Below are positions 7,152-14,978 of a stretch of DNA of 17,794 nucleotides, one piece after another; the stretch's first letter is position 1, and every line of letters starts with the position of its first letter. Position numbers and translations under genes: made by a program. The notes beneath the pieces are model-generated. The model saw only the letters and a program-made list of their open reading frames with translations, was not told the origin of the DNA and made no database searches. The DNA comes from an uncultured bacterium (lineage in GTDB: Bacteria > Bacillota > Clostridia > Christensenellales > Borkfalkiaceae): positions 1-17,794 of the forward strand of contig CAKXBD010000030.1 of the NCBI GenBank assembly GCA_934871445.1, in the 5' to 3' direction.

Positions 7152-9482
7152 ATGGACAAGTTATTCAAGAAAAAAGCGAGTTTTGCTTTCCTATATGCCG
7201 CTACGGCAATTTTGATAGAAATTATTTCTTTTTGTGCCATGGGCATGGGGGTGATACCCTCCTTTTGGGGAATAGATCTCGCATTCATTTTGGGCTTTGC
7301 CGTCATTATTTTCGTTTTGCCCTGTACGGCGTCCATCGTTTTCAACGGCATCATGCTTTTGATTCAGGTTATTCTTGCGTTTATCAACGAAGCGCTGCAA
7401 AGTATGAGCGGCATGGTGTTCAGTTTCGATATGCTCAATTTGGCCAAAGAGGTAGGCGGAGTTTTTAATTCCGATTTCGTCAATTGGTGGCTTCTCGCGG
7501 GACTTTTGGCCCTTTATGCGGCCGAAATGACGGGACTCATTCTTTTGCATAAGTATGTCAAGACTCGCCGCATGCATTTTTCACGCAATGCCGTCGTCAT
7601 TCTTCTGCTCGTGTGTCTCATCGGAGAGAATGCATCTATGCTTCTCTATCATACGACGGTCAGTGCTTTTCAAAGCTCTACTGCCGCAGATGAATTTGCC
7701 GATTATAACGACGACAATCTGTTGTATACCACGCAGTTCATTCCTTCAAAGGCCTTGAAGAAATTCGGGACATTCGGGTTTTACTTCATAAATATTTCCA
7801 ATGTCTTAAATGAACTTTTCGGGAAGTCTACCAACGACACCTCTTTGAGACAGGGGCTTTCCGCTCTCGACAATTATTTTTCGGAAGGGCAGATGAGCAG
7901 CGAAGCCTATGGCGACGCCAATCTCTATACGGGTTCGTTGAAGGGAAAGAACATCGTCCTGATCGTCATCGAGTCTGGCGAGTGGTACGGGATCAATAAA
8001 GAATATACGCCTACTCTCTATGAAATGGCGACGCAGGGAATCGCCTTTACCGAATATTATGCGAGGGATAAGACGAACCATTCGGAGGCGATGTCCATTT
8101 TGGGCAGTTATCCGTCGAACAGCGATCCTTCGACAAAACTGAAAGAGGCGGAGCTCTCCTTCACGCTTCCCAATCTTCTCGGAAATCTGGGCTATACGAC
8201 GAATTATTTTCATGCGAATAACAAATCCTTCTATAATCGTGACGTCACGCACGGAGCGGGCGGGCCCTACGGGTTCGATACGGCGCATTTTTTGGACGAC
8301 ATGCCCGCGCTGGAAGGGTGTGACGAAGAAGGAAACGTCATTAAAAAGAGCTTCTATAATTTTGATAAGGACGCATTGATTACAGAGAACTATTTCCCCG
8401 AATATACGCATAAGGAAGCGGGCGACGGGGCTTTCTTTACGATGCACATGACGCTTTCTTCCCACGGAGCATACGACGACCTCCTCGATTTGGGCGATTA
8501 TCCCTTTACGGACGATCGCTATTACGATACCGATATGACGGCGGAGGAGCGGGCGGAGCATCAGAAGAAACTCCAAGAGGAGTTTTCCAAAAAATGTACA
8601 GTGAAAGGCTTCGAAAAATATTATGAAGTAATCGATTCCTATCCCTCCACTTTCGTGGCGGATAAAGGGATAAAGTTTTCCGACGAAGCGACGGAGGAAG
8701 CGCGTGCGGAAGAGGTCTACCTTCGGTATAAGCGTTTTCAGGCGGGGATGATGGATCTCGACGAAGCGGTAAATTCTCTCGTTTACGATTTGGCGCGGAC
8801 AGGCCAATTAGACGATACGGCGTTTTTGTTCTATGCGGACCATACTGCGTATTATAATAATCAGAACTATTATTTGAAGGGCGTAGAGACGGGGGACAAT
8901 TGGAACACCGACCTTTACAATATTCCTTCTTTCTTCTGGTACGGCGGAAGCATGGATTGCAACGTTTCTCCTGCGGAAGGTTTTTACGAGGACTATCACG
9001 AAATTTCTTTTACGGCGAAAAAGGATAAAAACAGTCCTTTGCAGGGCGGAAGGACGATAGATAAGTTCACGTGTTCTTTCGATATTCTGCCCACGCTTTT
9101 ACAGCTTGCGGGATACGATTATAATCTGAATTTGTATCAGGGCGTCAGCATGTTTTCCGACCTCACGAGTATTTTTGTCAGTCGGGAATCGGGCATTTTT
9201 ACGGACGACATCTATTACGACGGAATTACCGTTTCGGTGCGTCAGGAAGACGGCAGCTGGAAACAGTACGACTATGAAGGGACAATCTATTCGGAGGAAG
9301 GATTTTCGGACGAAGTAAAAGAATTTTTGAAGGCCAGCCTCCGATATTACGATAAACAGCAGATGCTGGAAGAGATGTATAAGCTGGATTATTTTGCAAA
9401 GCGTCCCATTTTCCGCGAAGTGTCCAAAGAGGGAAAAATTTTTTATTACGTGCGTCAATATGACGGCGCCGCCGCGGTCTGA
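7152..9482 (+). CDS. LtaS-like membrane-anchored phosphoglycerol transferase / sulfatase-family protein
   Basis: This 776-residue protein has about five N-terminal membrane helices (roughly residues 8-170), then an extracytoplasmic alkaline-phosphatase/sulfatase-fold domain. The likely catalytic set is visible: Glu274 in VIESGEWYG, Thr308 in RDKTNHSEA (the nucleophile position of lipoteichoic acid synthase), His438 in TLSSHGAY, and Asp563-His564 in YADHTAYY. These match the Mn-binding and nucleophile layout of LtaS, which transfers glycerol phosphate from phosphatidylglycerol to a growing polymer outside the cell. The protein is longer than LtaS (about 650 aa). About 60 extra charged residues lie between His438 and the YLRYKRFQAGMMDLDEAV helix (from residue 523). 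Substrate specificity (lipoteichoic acid, or phosphoglycerol decoration of another glycan) cannot be read from sequence. No teichoic acid gene is adjacent. Confidence 0.85.
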   Translation: MDKLFKKKASFAFLYAATAILIEIISFCAMGMGVIPSFWGIDLAFILGFAVIIFVLPCTASIVFNGIMLLIQVILAFINEALQSMSGMVFSFDMLNLAKEVGGVFNSDFVNWWLLAGLLALYAAEMTGLILLHKYVKTRRMHFSRNAVVILLLVCLIGENASMLLYHTTVSAFQSSTAADEFADYNDDNLLYTTQFIPSKALKKFGTFGFYFINISNVLNELFGKSTNDTSLRQGLSALDNYFSEGQMSSEAYGDANLYTGSLKGKNIVLIVIESGEWYGINKEYTPTLYEMATQGIAFTEYYARDKTNHSEAMSILGSYPSNSDPSTKLKEAELSFTLPNLLGNLGYTTNYFHANNKSFYNRDVTHGAGGPYGFDTAHFLDDMPALEGCDEEGNVIKKSFYNFDKDALITENYFPEYTHKEAGDGAFFTMHMTLSSHGAYDDLLDLGDYPFTDDRYYDTDMTAEERAEHQKKLQEEFSKKCTVKGFEKYYEVIDSYPSTFVADKGIKFSDEATEEARAEEVYLRYKRFQAGMMDLDEAVNSLVYDLARTGQLDDTAFLFYADHTAYYNNQNYYLKGVETGDNWNTDLYNIPSFFWYGGSMDCNVSPAEGFYEDYHEISFTAKKDKNSPLQGGRTIDKFTCSFDILPTLLQLAGYDYNLNLYQGVSMFSDLTSIFVSRESGIFTDDIYYDGITVSVRQEDGSWKQYDYEGTIYSEEGFSDEVKEFLKASLRYYDKQQMLEEMYKLDYFAKRPIFREVSKEGKIFYYVRQYDGAAAV

Positions 9483-9517
9483 GCTTTCGGAATACGGAGG
9501 GATTATCGAGTCAAAAA

Positions 9518-9533
9518 TACGCCTTATGGCGTA
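9518..9533. repeat. Small inverted repeat between the LtaS-like and esterase genes
   Basis: TACGCC (9518-9523) and GGCGTA (9528-9533) flank a 4-base loop, preceded by an A-run and followed by AAAAAA. Only on the - strand does a short T-run follow (TTTTT), and no - strand gene lies upstream of it. Role unclear. Confidence 0.4.
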
Positions 9534-9553
9534 AAAAATATGGAGTAAGAAAG

Positions 9554-10384
9554 ATGAAAAATTACAAGGTATCGTTGAAAGAAACGTACGGAATCGAGGG
9601 CGGGGAATTGGAGTGTATCCTTTTCGACCTTCCTTTCGACAGGGAGACTCCCGAATGGAAGCGTCCCGCGGTCATCGTAGTGCCCGGCGGCGGATATCAT
9701 ATGGTCAGCAAGAGAGAGGGCGAACCGATCGCTTCCGCATTTCTTGCGCGTGGCTTTCAGACCTTTGTCCTGACCTATACGACCGCTCCCGAGGGCGCGG
9801 CTTATCCCGATCAGCTTATTCAGCTTGCCGCGGCGGTGGATTACGTCAAAAAACATGCGGCGGAATGTTTTGTCAATCCCGAAGAAGTGTTTGTCGTCGG
9901 ATTTTCGGCAGGCGGACATCTCGCGGCGGATTTGTCGGTAGAGTACGCCTCCGTGCCGCAGAAATCGGGATTGGAGCTCGATTGTCGTCCGAGCGCCGTA
10001 GGTCTCGGCTATCCTGTAATCAGCTCCAAAGCGGGCCATGTAGATTCGTATAACAATATCTTGTCGGGTTACACGGAAGAGGCAAGGGCCGAAGCGATGA
10101 AATCGCTCGACCTCGACGAACGGGTGACGGATGATACTCCGCCCGCTTTCCTTTGGTCGACGAGCGAGGATACGACGGTACCCTCCGAAAATTCGCTGTT
10201 GTATGCTTTGGCGCTCGCGCGGCATAAAATTCCCTATGAATTGCACGTATATCCGAAGGGATGGCACGGACTTTCTACCTGCGACGGCGAGATAAATTCT
10301 CCTCAGGATTTTCTGAAAAAGAATTCACGGTGGATAGACGACTGCGCACAGTTTTTCCGGTTGTTTACGAAGGAGACCTTTTAA
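9554..10384 (+). CDS. Alpha/beta hydrolase, probable carbohydrate-type acetyl esterase (BD-FAE/Aes-like)
   Basis: This 276-residue cytoplasmic protein has no signal peptide. It has the oxyanion-hole pattern VVPGGGYHMVS (about residues 38-48), the nucleophile elbow GFSAGGH with Ser118, Asp206 in STSEDTTVP and His238 in GWHGLS, a complete Ser-Asp-His triad. The pattern is that of the BD-FAE/acetylxylan-esterase-like hydrolases that remove acyl groups from sugars or small esters. Exact substrate is unknown. GGAG lies 8 bases before the ATG. The 71-base gap after the LtaS-like gene has no good terminator, so the two may be co-transcribed. A strong terminator follows. Confidence 0.82.
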   Translation: MKNYKVSLKETYGIEGGELECILFDLPFDRETPEWKRPAVIVVPGGGYHMVSKREGEPIASAFLARGFQTFVLTYTTAPEGAAYPDQLIQLAAAVDYVKKHAAECFVNPEEVFVVGFSAGGHLAADLSVEYASVPQKSGLELDCRPSAVGLGYPVISSKAGHVDSYNNILSGYTEEARAEAMKSLDLDERVTDDTPPAFLWSTSEDTTVPSENSLLYALALARHKIPYELHVYPKGWHGLSTCDGEINSPQDFLKKNSRWIDDCAQFFRLFTKETF

Positions 10385-10403
10385 GCAGATGAATCAAAAT
10401 ACG

Positions 10404-10433
10404 GCGGCCCCGACTATGGCGGGGCCGCTTTCC
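10404..10433. terminator. Intrinsic terminator between convergent genes
   Basis: GCGGCCCCG (10404-10412) pairs perfectly with CGGGGCCGC (10420-10428) across a 7-base loop, followed on the + strand by TTTCCTT. It lies 20 bases after the esterase stop. It may also stop - strand transcripts from the deacetylase gene, where the tail is weaker (TATTTTG). Confidence 0.8.
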
Positions 10434-10458
10434 TTAATCCGATTTCCCCAAAAGCCGA

Positions 10459-11295
10459 TTATCCCTGTTTGAAGTGCGTATAGACTTTTCCCGTCAGAAG
10501 CGGCTGTCCCAGCGCCTTGGAGAGCTGCGACACGTTGACGACTTGGTATCCCGCTTCACGGAGCTTCGGCAGCAGCATTTGAACCGCTTCGGCGGTATGC
10601 GGATAAGCGTCGTGCATTAAAACGATGGCTCCCGGAGCTTTATTTTTCCAGATGTTTTCATATATCTGCCATGTAGATACCTCTTTTCGCCAATCCTCGG
10701 GATCGATCGACCAGTCGATCATGGGCGCTTTTGCCTGCTCGATGACTTTTTCGTCAAAATTGCCGTAAGGGACGCGGAGGAGATGTCGCGCTTTCCCGTC
10801 GAGTTTTCTCAAAAGAAAATCCACCGAATCGATTTCCTCGCGGATTTTTTCGGGCGAAAGCAATTTCAGATTCTTGTGCGACTGCGTGTGGTTTCCCAGC
10901 TCGAAGCCCGCGCCGTGCGCCCGTTCGAGATAGGAGTAAGTCTTTTGATTGACGAGGATTCCGTTGACGAAAATCGTCGCGGAAGCGGGGCAATCGGGAT
11001 TTTTTTCGTTGAAGTCTTCAAAGACCTCCAAAGTCTTTTTCAGCGTATAGTTAGGTGCGTCGTCGAACGTAAAAGCGATGAGTTTTTTTTCCGTATCCAC
11101 TCTTGAAACGTCTACGTCCGCCGTACTCCAAACCGTTTCGACTTTTTCTCCCGTCCCCGCCGTTATTTCCGCTGCCGCGGCGACATTGAATTTTTCCGCG
11201 AGGCTTTTCGCAGATTCTTTTGCGGACAGCCCGCACGGCGCGAATGCGACGAAAAGAAACAGCGCGGAGAACGCCGCGCAAAATAGCTTTTTCAT
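10459..11295 (-). CDS. Polysaccharide deacetylase (NodB domain, CE4), secreted or membrane-anchored
   Basis: The 278-residue product starts with a signal peptide/anchor (MKKLFCAAFSALFLFVAFA). The NodB motifs are in order: TFDDAP with Asp78-Asp79 (usual TFDDGP), NHTQSH with metal ligands His136 and His140, RVPYG at 174-178, DWSIDPEDW at 194-202 and LMHDAY with His228. The whole metal-dependent deacetylase site looks intact. Likely substrates are N-acetyl groups of peptidoglycan or another glycan outside the membrane. The start at 11295 is chosen because GAGGAG (11306-11311 on the complementary strand) lies 10 bases upstream and the signal peptide begins there. A longer frame to 11415 would overlap the regulator gene and bury the signal peptide. 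It lies 67 bases downstream of the DeoR regulator on the same strand with no promoter or terminator seen between, so co-transcription is likely. Confidence 0.88.
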   Translation of the reverse strand: MKKLFCAAFSALFLFVAFAPCGLSAKESAKSLAEKFNVAAAAEITAGTGEKVETVWSTADVDVSRVDTEKKLIAFTFDDAPNYTLKKTLEVFEDFNEKNPDCPASATIFVNGILVNQKTYSYLERAHGAGFELGNHTQSHKNLKLLSPEKIREEIDSVDFLLRKLDGKARHLLRVPYGNFDEKVIEQAKAPMIDWSIDPEDWRKEVSTWQIYENIWKNKAPGAIVLMHDAYPHTAEAVQMLLPKLREAGYQVVNVSQLSKALGQPLLTGKVYTHFKQG

Positions 11296-11362
11296 GACCG
11301 TTGAACTCCTCGATGGCAGTTGACAACAGTATTCGCTTTTAGGGACGGAGTTATGCGGAATT

Positions 11363-12100
11363 TCAATAGACGAATGAAATTCTTCCGCCGTCGAATTCCG
11401 CGGGCGGAGGCGCATCGGTCGCCACGCAGTCGAATTCTTCCAGCCCTGTCAGCCGATAGGAGGCGTTTGCCGAAAATTTTGTATGGTCCACGACGAGGAT
11501 TTTTTTCGCGCTTCTGAGAAAGGCCGCCCGCTTGATTTCCTTTTGATCGAGCGACCGCTCGAAAGCGGCTTTTTCTTTTACGGCGGCGCAGGACGACAGC
11601 ATGAGATCGAAGGAAAAATCTTCGAGCTGTCTCGTCGTCCAGCTCCCCGTTGCGGAGTTCGTGTTGAATTGTACGCTCCCGCCGAGGAGAATGAGGGTGA
11701 CGTCGGGCTTTTTCGATAACTGCATCGCCGTCTGTAAATTGTTCGTGACCACCGTTTTGAAACTTAAATCCATGCGTGCCGCCAATGCCAGAGCCGTAGA
11801 GGAACTGTCTATGAATACAGTCTTGAAATCGGGCAGGATTTTGAGCGCCACGCTCGCCGCGCGTTCCTTTTCCCGCGCGTTTTTGTTGATCCGCACGAAC
11901 ATGGAAATTTCGTCCGCGTTTTCGGGCAGGACCGCTCCGCCGTGACTCCGCTCGATCAGCCCCATTTTTTTCAGCTCCGCGAGGTCGCGGCGGATCGTCG
12001 CTTCGCTCGCGTACAAAGAATGTGCAAGCTCCCGCACGTACGCGGTCTTGTGCTCTTTGAGAAAATCCATGATCTTATTCTGTCGCTCATTGGTAAACAT
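11363..12100 (-). CDS. DeoR-family transcriptional regulator, probable repressor of the rhamnose operon
   Basis: This 245-residue protein has an N-terminal DeoR winged helix-turn-helix (about residues 5-57: ERQNKIMDFL, YVRELAHSLYASEATIRRDL and the family signature LIERSHGGAV). The C-terminal DeoR effector domain has FIDSSSTALALA, LLGGS and VDHTKF patterns. Members bind phosphorylated sugars. In Bacillus and Listeria the rhamnose regulator is of this family, and here the gene is divergent from rhaBADM, so I infer that it senses an L-rhamnose intermediate and represses rhaB and itself. AAGGA lies about 9 bases before the start. Its promoter and inverted repeats are listed separately. Which ligand it binds is not shown by the sequence. 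Confidence 0.88.
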   Translation of the reverse strand: MFTNERQNKIMDFLKEHKTAYVRELAHSLYASEATIRRDLAELKKMGLIERSHGGAVLPENADEISMFVRINKNAREKERAASVALKILPDFKTVFIDSSSTALALAARMDLSFKTVVTNNLQTAMQLSKKPDVTLILLGGSVQFNTNSATGSWTTRQLEDFSFDLMLSSCAAVKEKAAFERSLDQKEIKRAAFLRSAKKILVVDHTKFSANASYRLTGLEEFDCVATDAPPPAEFDGGRISFVY

Positions 12101-12119
12101 AAATTCTTTTCCTTGCGCG

Positions 12120-12154
12120 TTTATGATTGTTTGTGTTCATATTTTATCATAAAA
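12120..12154. promoter_or_regulatory. Candidate operator: inverted repeats over the regulator promoter
   Basis: TTTATGAT (12120-12127) and ATCATAAA (12146-12153) are perfect 8-bp inverted arms 18 bases apart. The right arm also lies within the local palindrome TTTTATCATAAAA (12142-12154), which overlaps the -10 box of the regulator promoter. Position suggests autoregulation by the DeoR protein; binding is inferred. Confidence 0.5.
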
Positions 12155-12169
12155 ATGCTTTTTTGTCAA
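12141..12169 (-). promoter_or_regulatory. Promoter of the DeoR regulator gene
   Basis: Read on the - strand: consensus -35 TTGACA (12169-12164), a 17-base spacer ending in TGA (extended -10), and -10 TAAAAT (12146-12141). The leader would be about 35 bases. Confidence 0.75.
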
Positions 12170-12184
12170 TATTTCAAACATATA

Positions 12185-12213
12185 TAGACAAGGTCGAAAA
12201 TATGTGGTATAAT
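12185..12213 (+). promoter_or_regulatory. Promoter of the rhaBADM operon
   Basis: The -35 TAGACA (12185-12190), a 17-base spacer and -10 TATAAT (12208-12213) with TG at 12205-12206 form a near-consensus extended -10 promoter. Its -35 lies 15 bases from that of the divergent regulator promoter. Transcription would begin near 12220 and leave about 80 bases of leader before rhaB. Confidence 0.78.
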
Positions 12214-12302
12214 AAAAAAAAGATATGCTTGTGCGGACAGCGAATCAGGCACGGCGCAAGCTGACAGCAAGGAAAATATACGCAGGGAGCGATGATACGT
12301 AT

Positions 12303-13682
12303 ATGAAATATTATCTGGCAATCGATATCGGCGCGTCGTCGGGACGGCACATTCTCGCGCATATAGAAGGCGGCAGAATGGTCACAGAGGAAATTTATCG
12401 TTTTTCCAACGGCCCGAAGGCGGTTTTTGAAGGGAACGGACAATGTTTGACTTGGGATGCGTCCCGACTGTTCAAAGAGATTTTAAGCGGACTGAAACGG
12501 GCGAAGGAGCTCGGAAAAATCCCCGATTTCGTCGCGGTGGATACTTGGGGGGTGGACTATGCGCTCCTCGACGAACGGGACGAACCGATCGGGGAAATTT
12601 ACTGTTACCGCGACGGACGGACAAAGACGGCCGTTCCCGCCGTTCACGAAAGGATTCCCTTTTCGCGGCTGTATGAAAGGACGGGAATACAGTATCAGCC
12701 TTTCAATACCGTCTATCAGCTTTTCGCCGATAAGCGTTCGGGACGGCTTTCGGGGGCAAAGAGCTTTTTAATGCTGCCCGATTATTTTCATTTTCTCCTG
12801 ACGGGCGTCAAGAAGCAGGAGTATACCAATGCCACCACGACGGGCATGGTCAATGCGCTCACCAGAAGCTGGGACGAAGAAATTCTCGGCGCGCTCGGTT
12901 TCGACCGTTCGCTGTTCGGGGAGCTGTCCCGTCCGGGCGAACGAGTGGGAAAATTTAAAAAGGAAGTGGCGGATTTTGTAGGCTATGAAGCGGAAGTGAT
13001 GTTGCCCGCGACGCACGACACAGCCAGCGCGGTCTTGGCGGCGCCGCTTTCGGGACGGACTCCGTATATTTCGAGCGGCACGTGGTCTCTGCTCGGCGTG
13101 GAGCGCCCCGAAGCCTGTACGACGGACGAAGCGCGGGAAAAGAATTATTCCAACGAAGGGAGCATAAACGGCGATTTCCGCTTGCAGCAGAATATCATGG
13201 GGCTTTGGATGATTCAGCAGGTGCGGCACGAGCTGGACGATAAATACAGCTTTGACGAGCTAGTGACGCTGGCGCGGGCGAATCCCGTCGGAGAGACGGT
13301 GGACGTAGAGGACGAAAGATTTCTCGCGCCCGAAAGCATGCTGAAAGCGGTGCATGCGGCAATCGGAAGGACGCTTTCCGTCGGGGAGACGGCGTACTGT
13401 ATCTTCAACAGTCTCGCCAAGGGGTATGCGGAGAGCCTGTCCGCTCTGGAAGCCCTGACGGGGGAGAAATATAAGACTCTCAATATTATCGGCGGCGGGA
13501 GCAAGAACGAGTTTCTCAACGAACTGACCGCGAAATATACGGGAAAGAAAATCATCACGGGCCCGACGGAAGGCACGGCGATCGGGAATTTTATCATGCA
13601 GATGGTCGGCGCGGGGGAAATCTCCTCCGTGGCGGAGGGCAGAGAGATCGTCAGGGCGTCTTTCGATATCAAAGAACTTTAA
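12303..13682 (+). CDS. rhaB: L-rhamnulokinase
   Basis: This 459-residue FGGY-family kinase phosphorylates L-rhamnulose to L-rhamnulose 1-phosphate with ATP. The N-terminus MKYYLAIDIGASSGRHI is the typical rhamnulokinase phosphate-binding start. It is followed by AVDTWGVDYALL (about 78-89), YCYRDGRT (100-107) and RTGIQYQPFNTVYQL (126-140). The probable catalytic base is Asp239 in ATHDTASAV, and the C-terminal ADP-binding loop is IIGGGSKNEFLN. I chose the ATG at 12303 because homologues begin there and AGGGAG lies at 12284-12289 (13 bases away, a little long). The frame runs back to an ATG at 12225, but that codon lies only about 5 bases after the predicted transcription start and would add 26 residues unlike the family. 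First gene of the operon; rhaA follows after 27 bases. Confidence 0.93.
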   Translation: MKYYLAIDIGASSGRHILAHIEGGRMVTEEIYRFSNGPKAVFEGNGQCLTWDASRLFKEILSGLKRAKELGKIPDFVAVDTWGVDYALLDERDEPIGEIYCYRDGRTKTAVPAVHERIPFSRLYERTGIQYQPFNTVYQLFADKRSGRLSGAKSFLMLPDYFHFLLTGVKKQEYTNATTTGMVNALTRSWDEEILGALGFDRSLFGELSRPGERVGKFKKEVADFVGYEAEVMLPATHDTASAVLAAPLSGRTPYISSGTWSLLGVERPEACTTDEAREKNYSNEGSINGDFRLQQNIMGLWMIQQVRHELDDKYSFDELVTLARANPVGETVDVEDERFLAPESMLKAVHAAIGRTLSVGETAYCIFNSLAKGYAESLSALEALTGEKYKTLNIIGGGSKNEFLNELTAKYTGKKIITGPTEGTAIGNFIMQMVGAGEISSVAEGREIVRASFDIKEL

Positions 13683-13709
13683 CGGAAAAAAGGAAAAGGA
13701 GATTTTTAT

Positions 13710-14954
13710 ATGTCAAGATACGAAGAAGCGAAAAAGATGTACGCCGCTTACGGCGTAGACACGGAAGAGGCGCTTTGCCGCCTGAAAGAAATCCCCGTCA
13801 GCGTGCATTGCTGGCAGGGGGACGACGTTTTGGGTTTCGACGGGAGCGATTCTCTTTCGGGCGGAATCCAGACCACGGGCAACTATCCCGGCAAAGCGGT
13901 GGGGCCCGAACAGCTCATGGCGGACATTAAAAAGGCGTTTTCTTTAATGCCCGGCAAAAAGCGTCTGAATCTGCATGCGAGCTATGCCGTTCTCGGCGCG
14001 GACAAAGGCAAGGTGGACAGAGATGCCTATACGTATAAATATTTTGAGCCTTGGGTAAAATTCGCCAAGGAAAACGGCATTTCGGGCATCGATTTCAACC
14101 CTACGTTTTTTGCGCATCCGAGGATGAAGGACGGGCTTTCCCTGTCCTCTCCCGACGAGCCCACCCGCAAATTCTGGGTCAATCACGGCAGGGCCTGCAT
14201 GAAGATAGCGGCAGAGCTCGGCAAAGCCATGGGCAGCCCCTGTCTCGTGAATATCTGGATTCCCGACGGGTATAAGGACATTCCCGCCGACAGACTTTCT
14301 CCCCGTTTGCGCCTGAAAAAGTCCCTCGACGAAATTCTCGAAGACTACGACAAAGAATGGGTGATCCCCGCGGTGGAGAGCAAGGTATTCGGAATCGGGC
14401 TGGAAAGCTACACGGTCGGAAGCAACGAATTTTATCAGAACTATGCGGCGAAGGCGGGTATTTGCTGCCTTTTGGACAACGGGCATTATCACCCGACGGA
14501 GGTCGTTTCCGATAAGATTCCCGCGCTGCTCGCCTTTTACGATAAGGTGGCACTGCATGTCACCCGTCCCGTGCGCTGGGACAGCGACCATGTCGTTCTG
14601 TTCGAGGACGAGCTCAAAGAGATCGCAAAGGAGATTATCCGCAACGGAGCGGAGCAGAAGGTACTGATCGGACTCGACTATTTCGACGCCTCCATCAACC
14701 GAATCGGCGCATGGGTGACGGGCGTGCGCGCCATGCAGAAGGCGCTGTTGTTCGCTCTGCTTCTTCCGAACGAGACGCTCAAAGAATTGCAGGATAAAGC
14801 GAATTTCGGGAAACTGATGTATCTGAATGAGGAGCTCAAACTGCTTCCGCTCGGAGATATCTGGAACGAATATCTCGCGCGTCAGGGTATGAATAACGAA
14901 TGGTACGCGGAAGTGGAGAAGTACGAAAAAGAAGTGCTTTCCCTTCGCAAATAA
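13710..14954 (+). CDS. rhaA: L-rhamnose isomerase
   Basis: This 414-residue TIM-barrel isomerase converts L-rhamnose to L-rhamnulose and needs two divalent metals. It opens with the family pattern IPVSVHCWQGDDV and GGIQTTGNYPGKA. Expected metal and catalytic residues are in place: Glu232 in GIGLESYTVGS, Asp256 and His259 in LLDNGHYHPTE, His283 in ALHVTRPVRWDSDHV with Asp291 and Asp293, and Asp323 in GLDYFDASINRI. Length is usual for the family (about 415-420). A strong AAAGGAG precedes the ATG. It lies in tight series between rhaB and rhaD (27 and 24 bases), so one transcript is expected. Confidence 0.96.
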   Translation: MSRYEEAKKMYAAYGVDTEEALCRLKEIPVSVHCWQGDDVLGFDGSDSLSGGIQTTGNYPGKAVGPEQLMADIKKAFSLMPGKKRLNLHASYAVLGADKGKVDRDAYTYKYFEPWVKFAKENGISGIDFNPTFFAHPRMKDGLSLSSPDEPTRKFWVNHGRACMKIAAELGKAMGSPCLVNIWIPDGYKDIPADRLSPRLRLKKSLDEILEDYDKEWVIPAVESKVFGIGLESYTVGSNEFYQNYAAKAGICCLLDNGHYHPTEVVSDKIPALLAFYDKVALHVTRPVRWDSDHVVLFEDELKEIAKEIIRNGAEQKVLIGLDYFDASINRIGAWVTGVRAMQKALLFALLLPNETLKELQDKANFGKLMYLNEELKLLPLGDIWNEYLARQGMNNEWYAEVEKYEKEVLSLRK

Positions 14955-14978
14955 GAGGAAAAAAGGAGAAAATTCATC

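Noticed and set aside
7806..8807. 333-codon open frame antisense to the LtaS-like gene
   Set aside because: Shadow of a gene with clear active-site motifs, with no domain or ribosome-binding site of its own.
11296..11415. Longer deacetylase start at 11415
   Set aside because: It would overlap the DeoR coding region and place 40 polar residues before a clear signal peptide. The ATG at 11295 has a good ribosome-binding site.
12101..12302. Catabolite-responsive element (cre) near the rhaB promoter
   Set aside because: No stretch matches the TGNNANCGNTNNCA pattern well enough.
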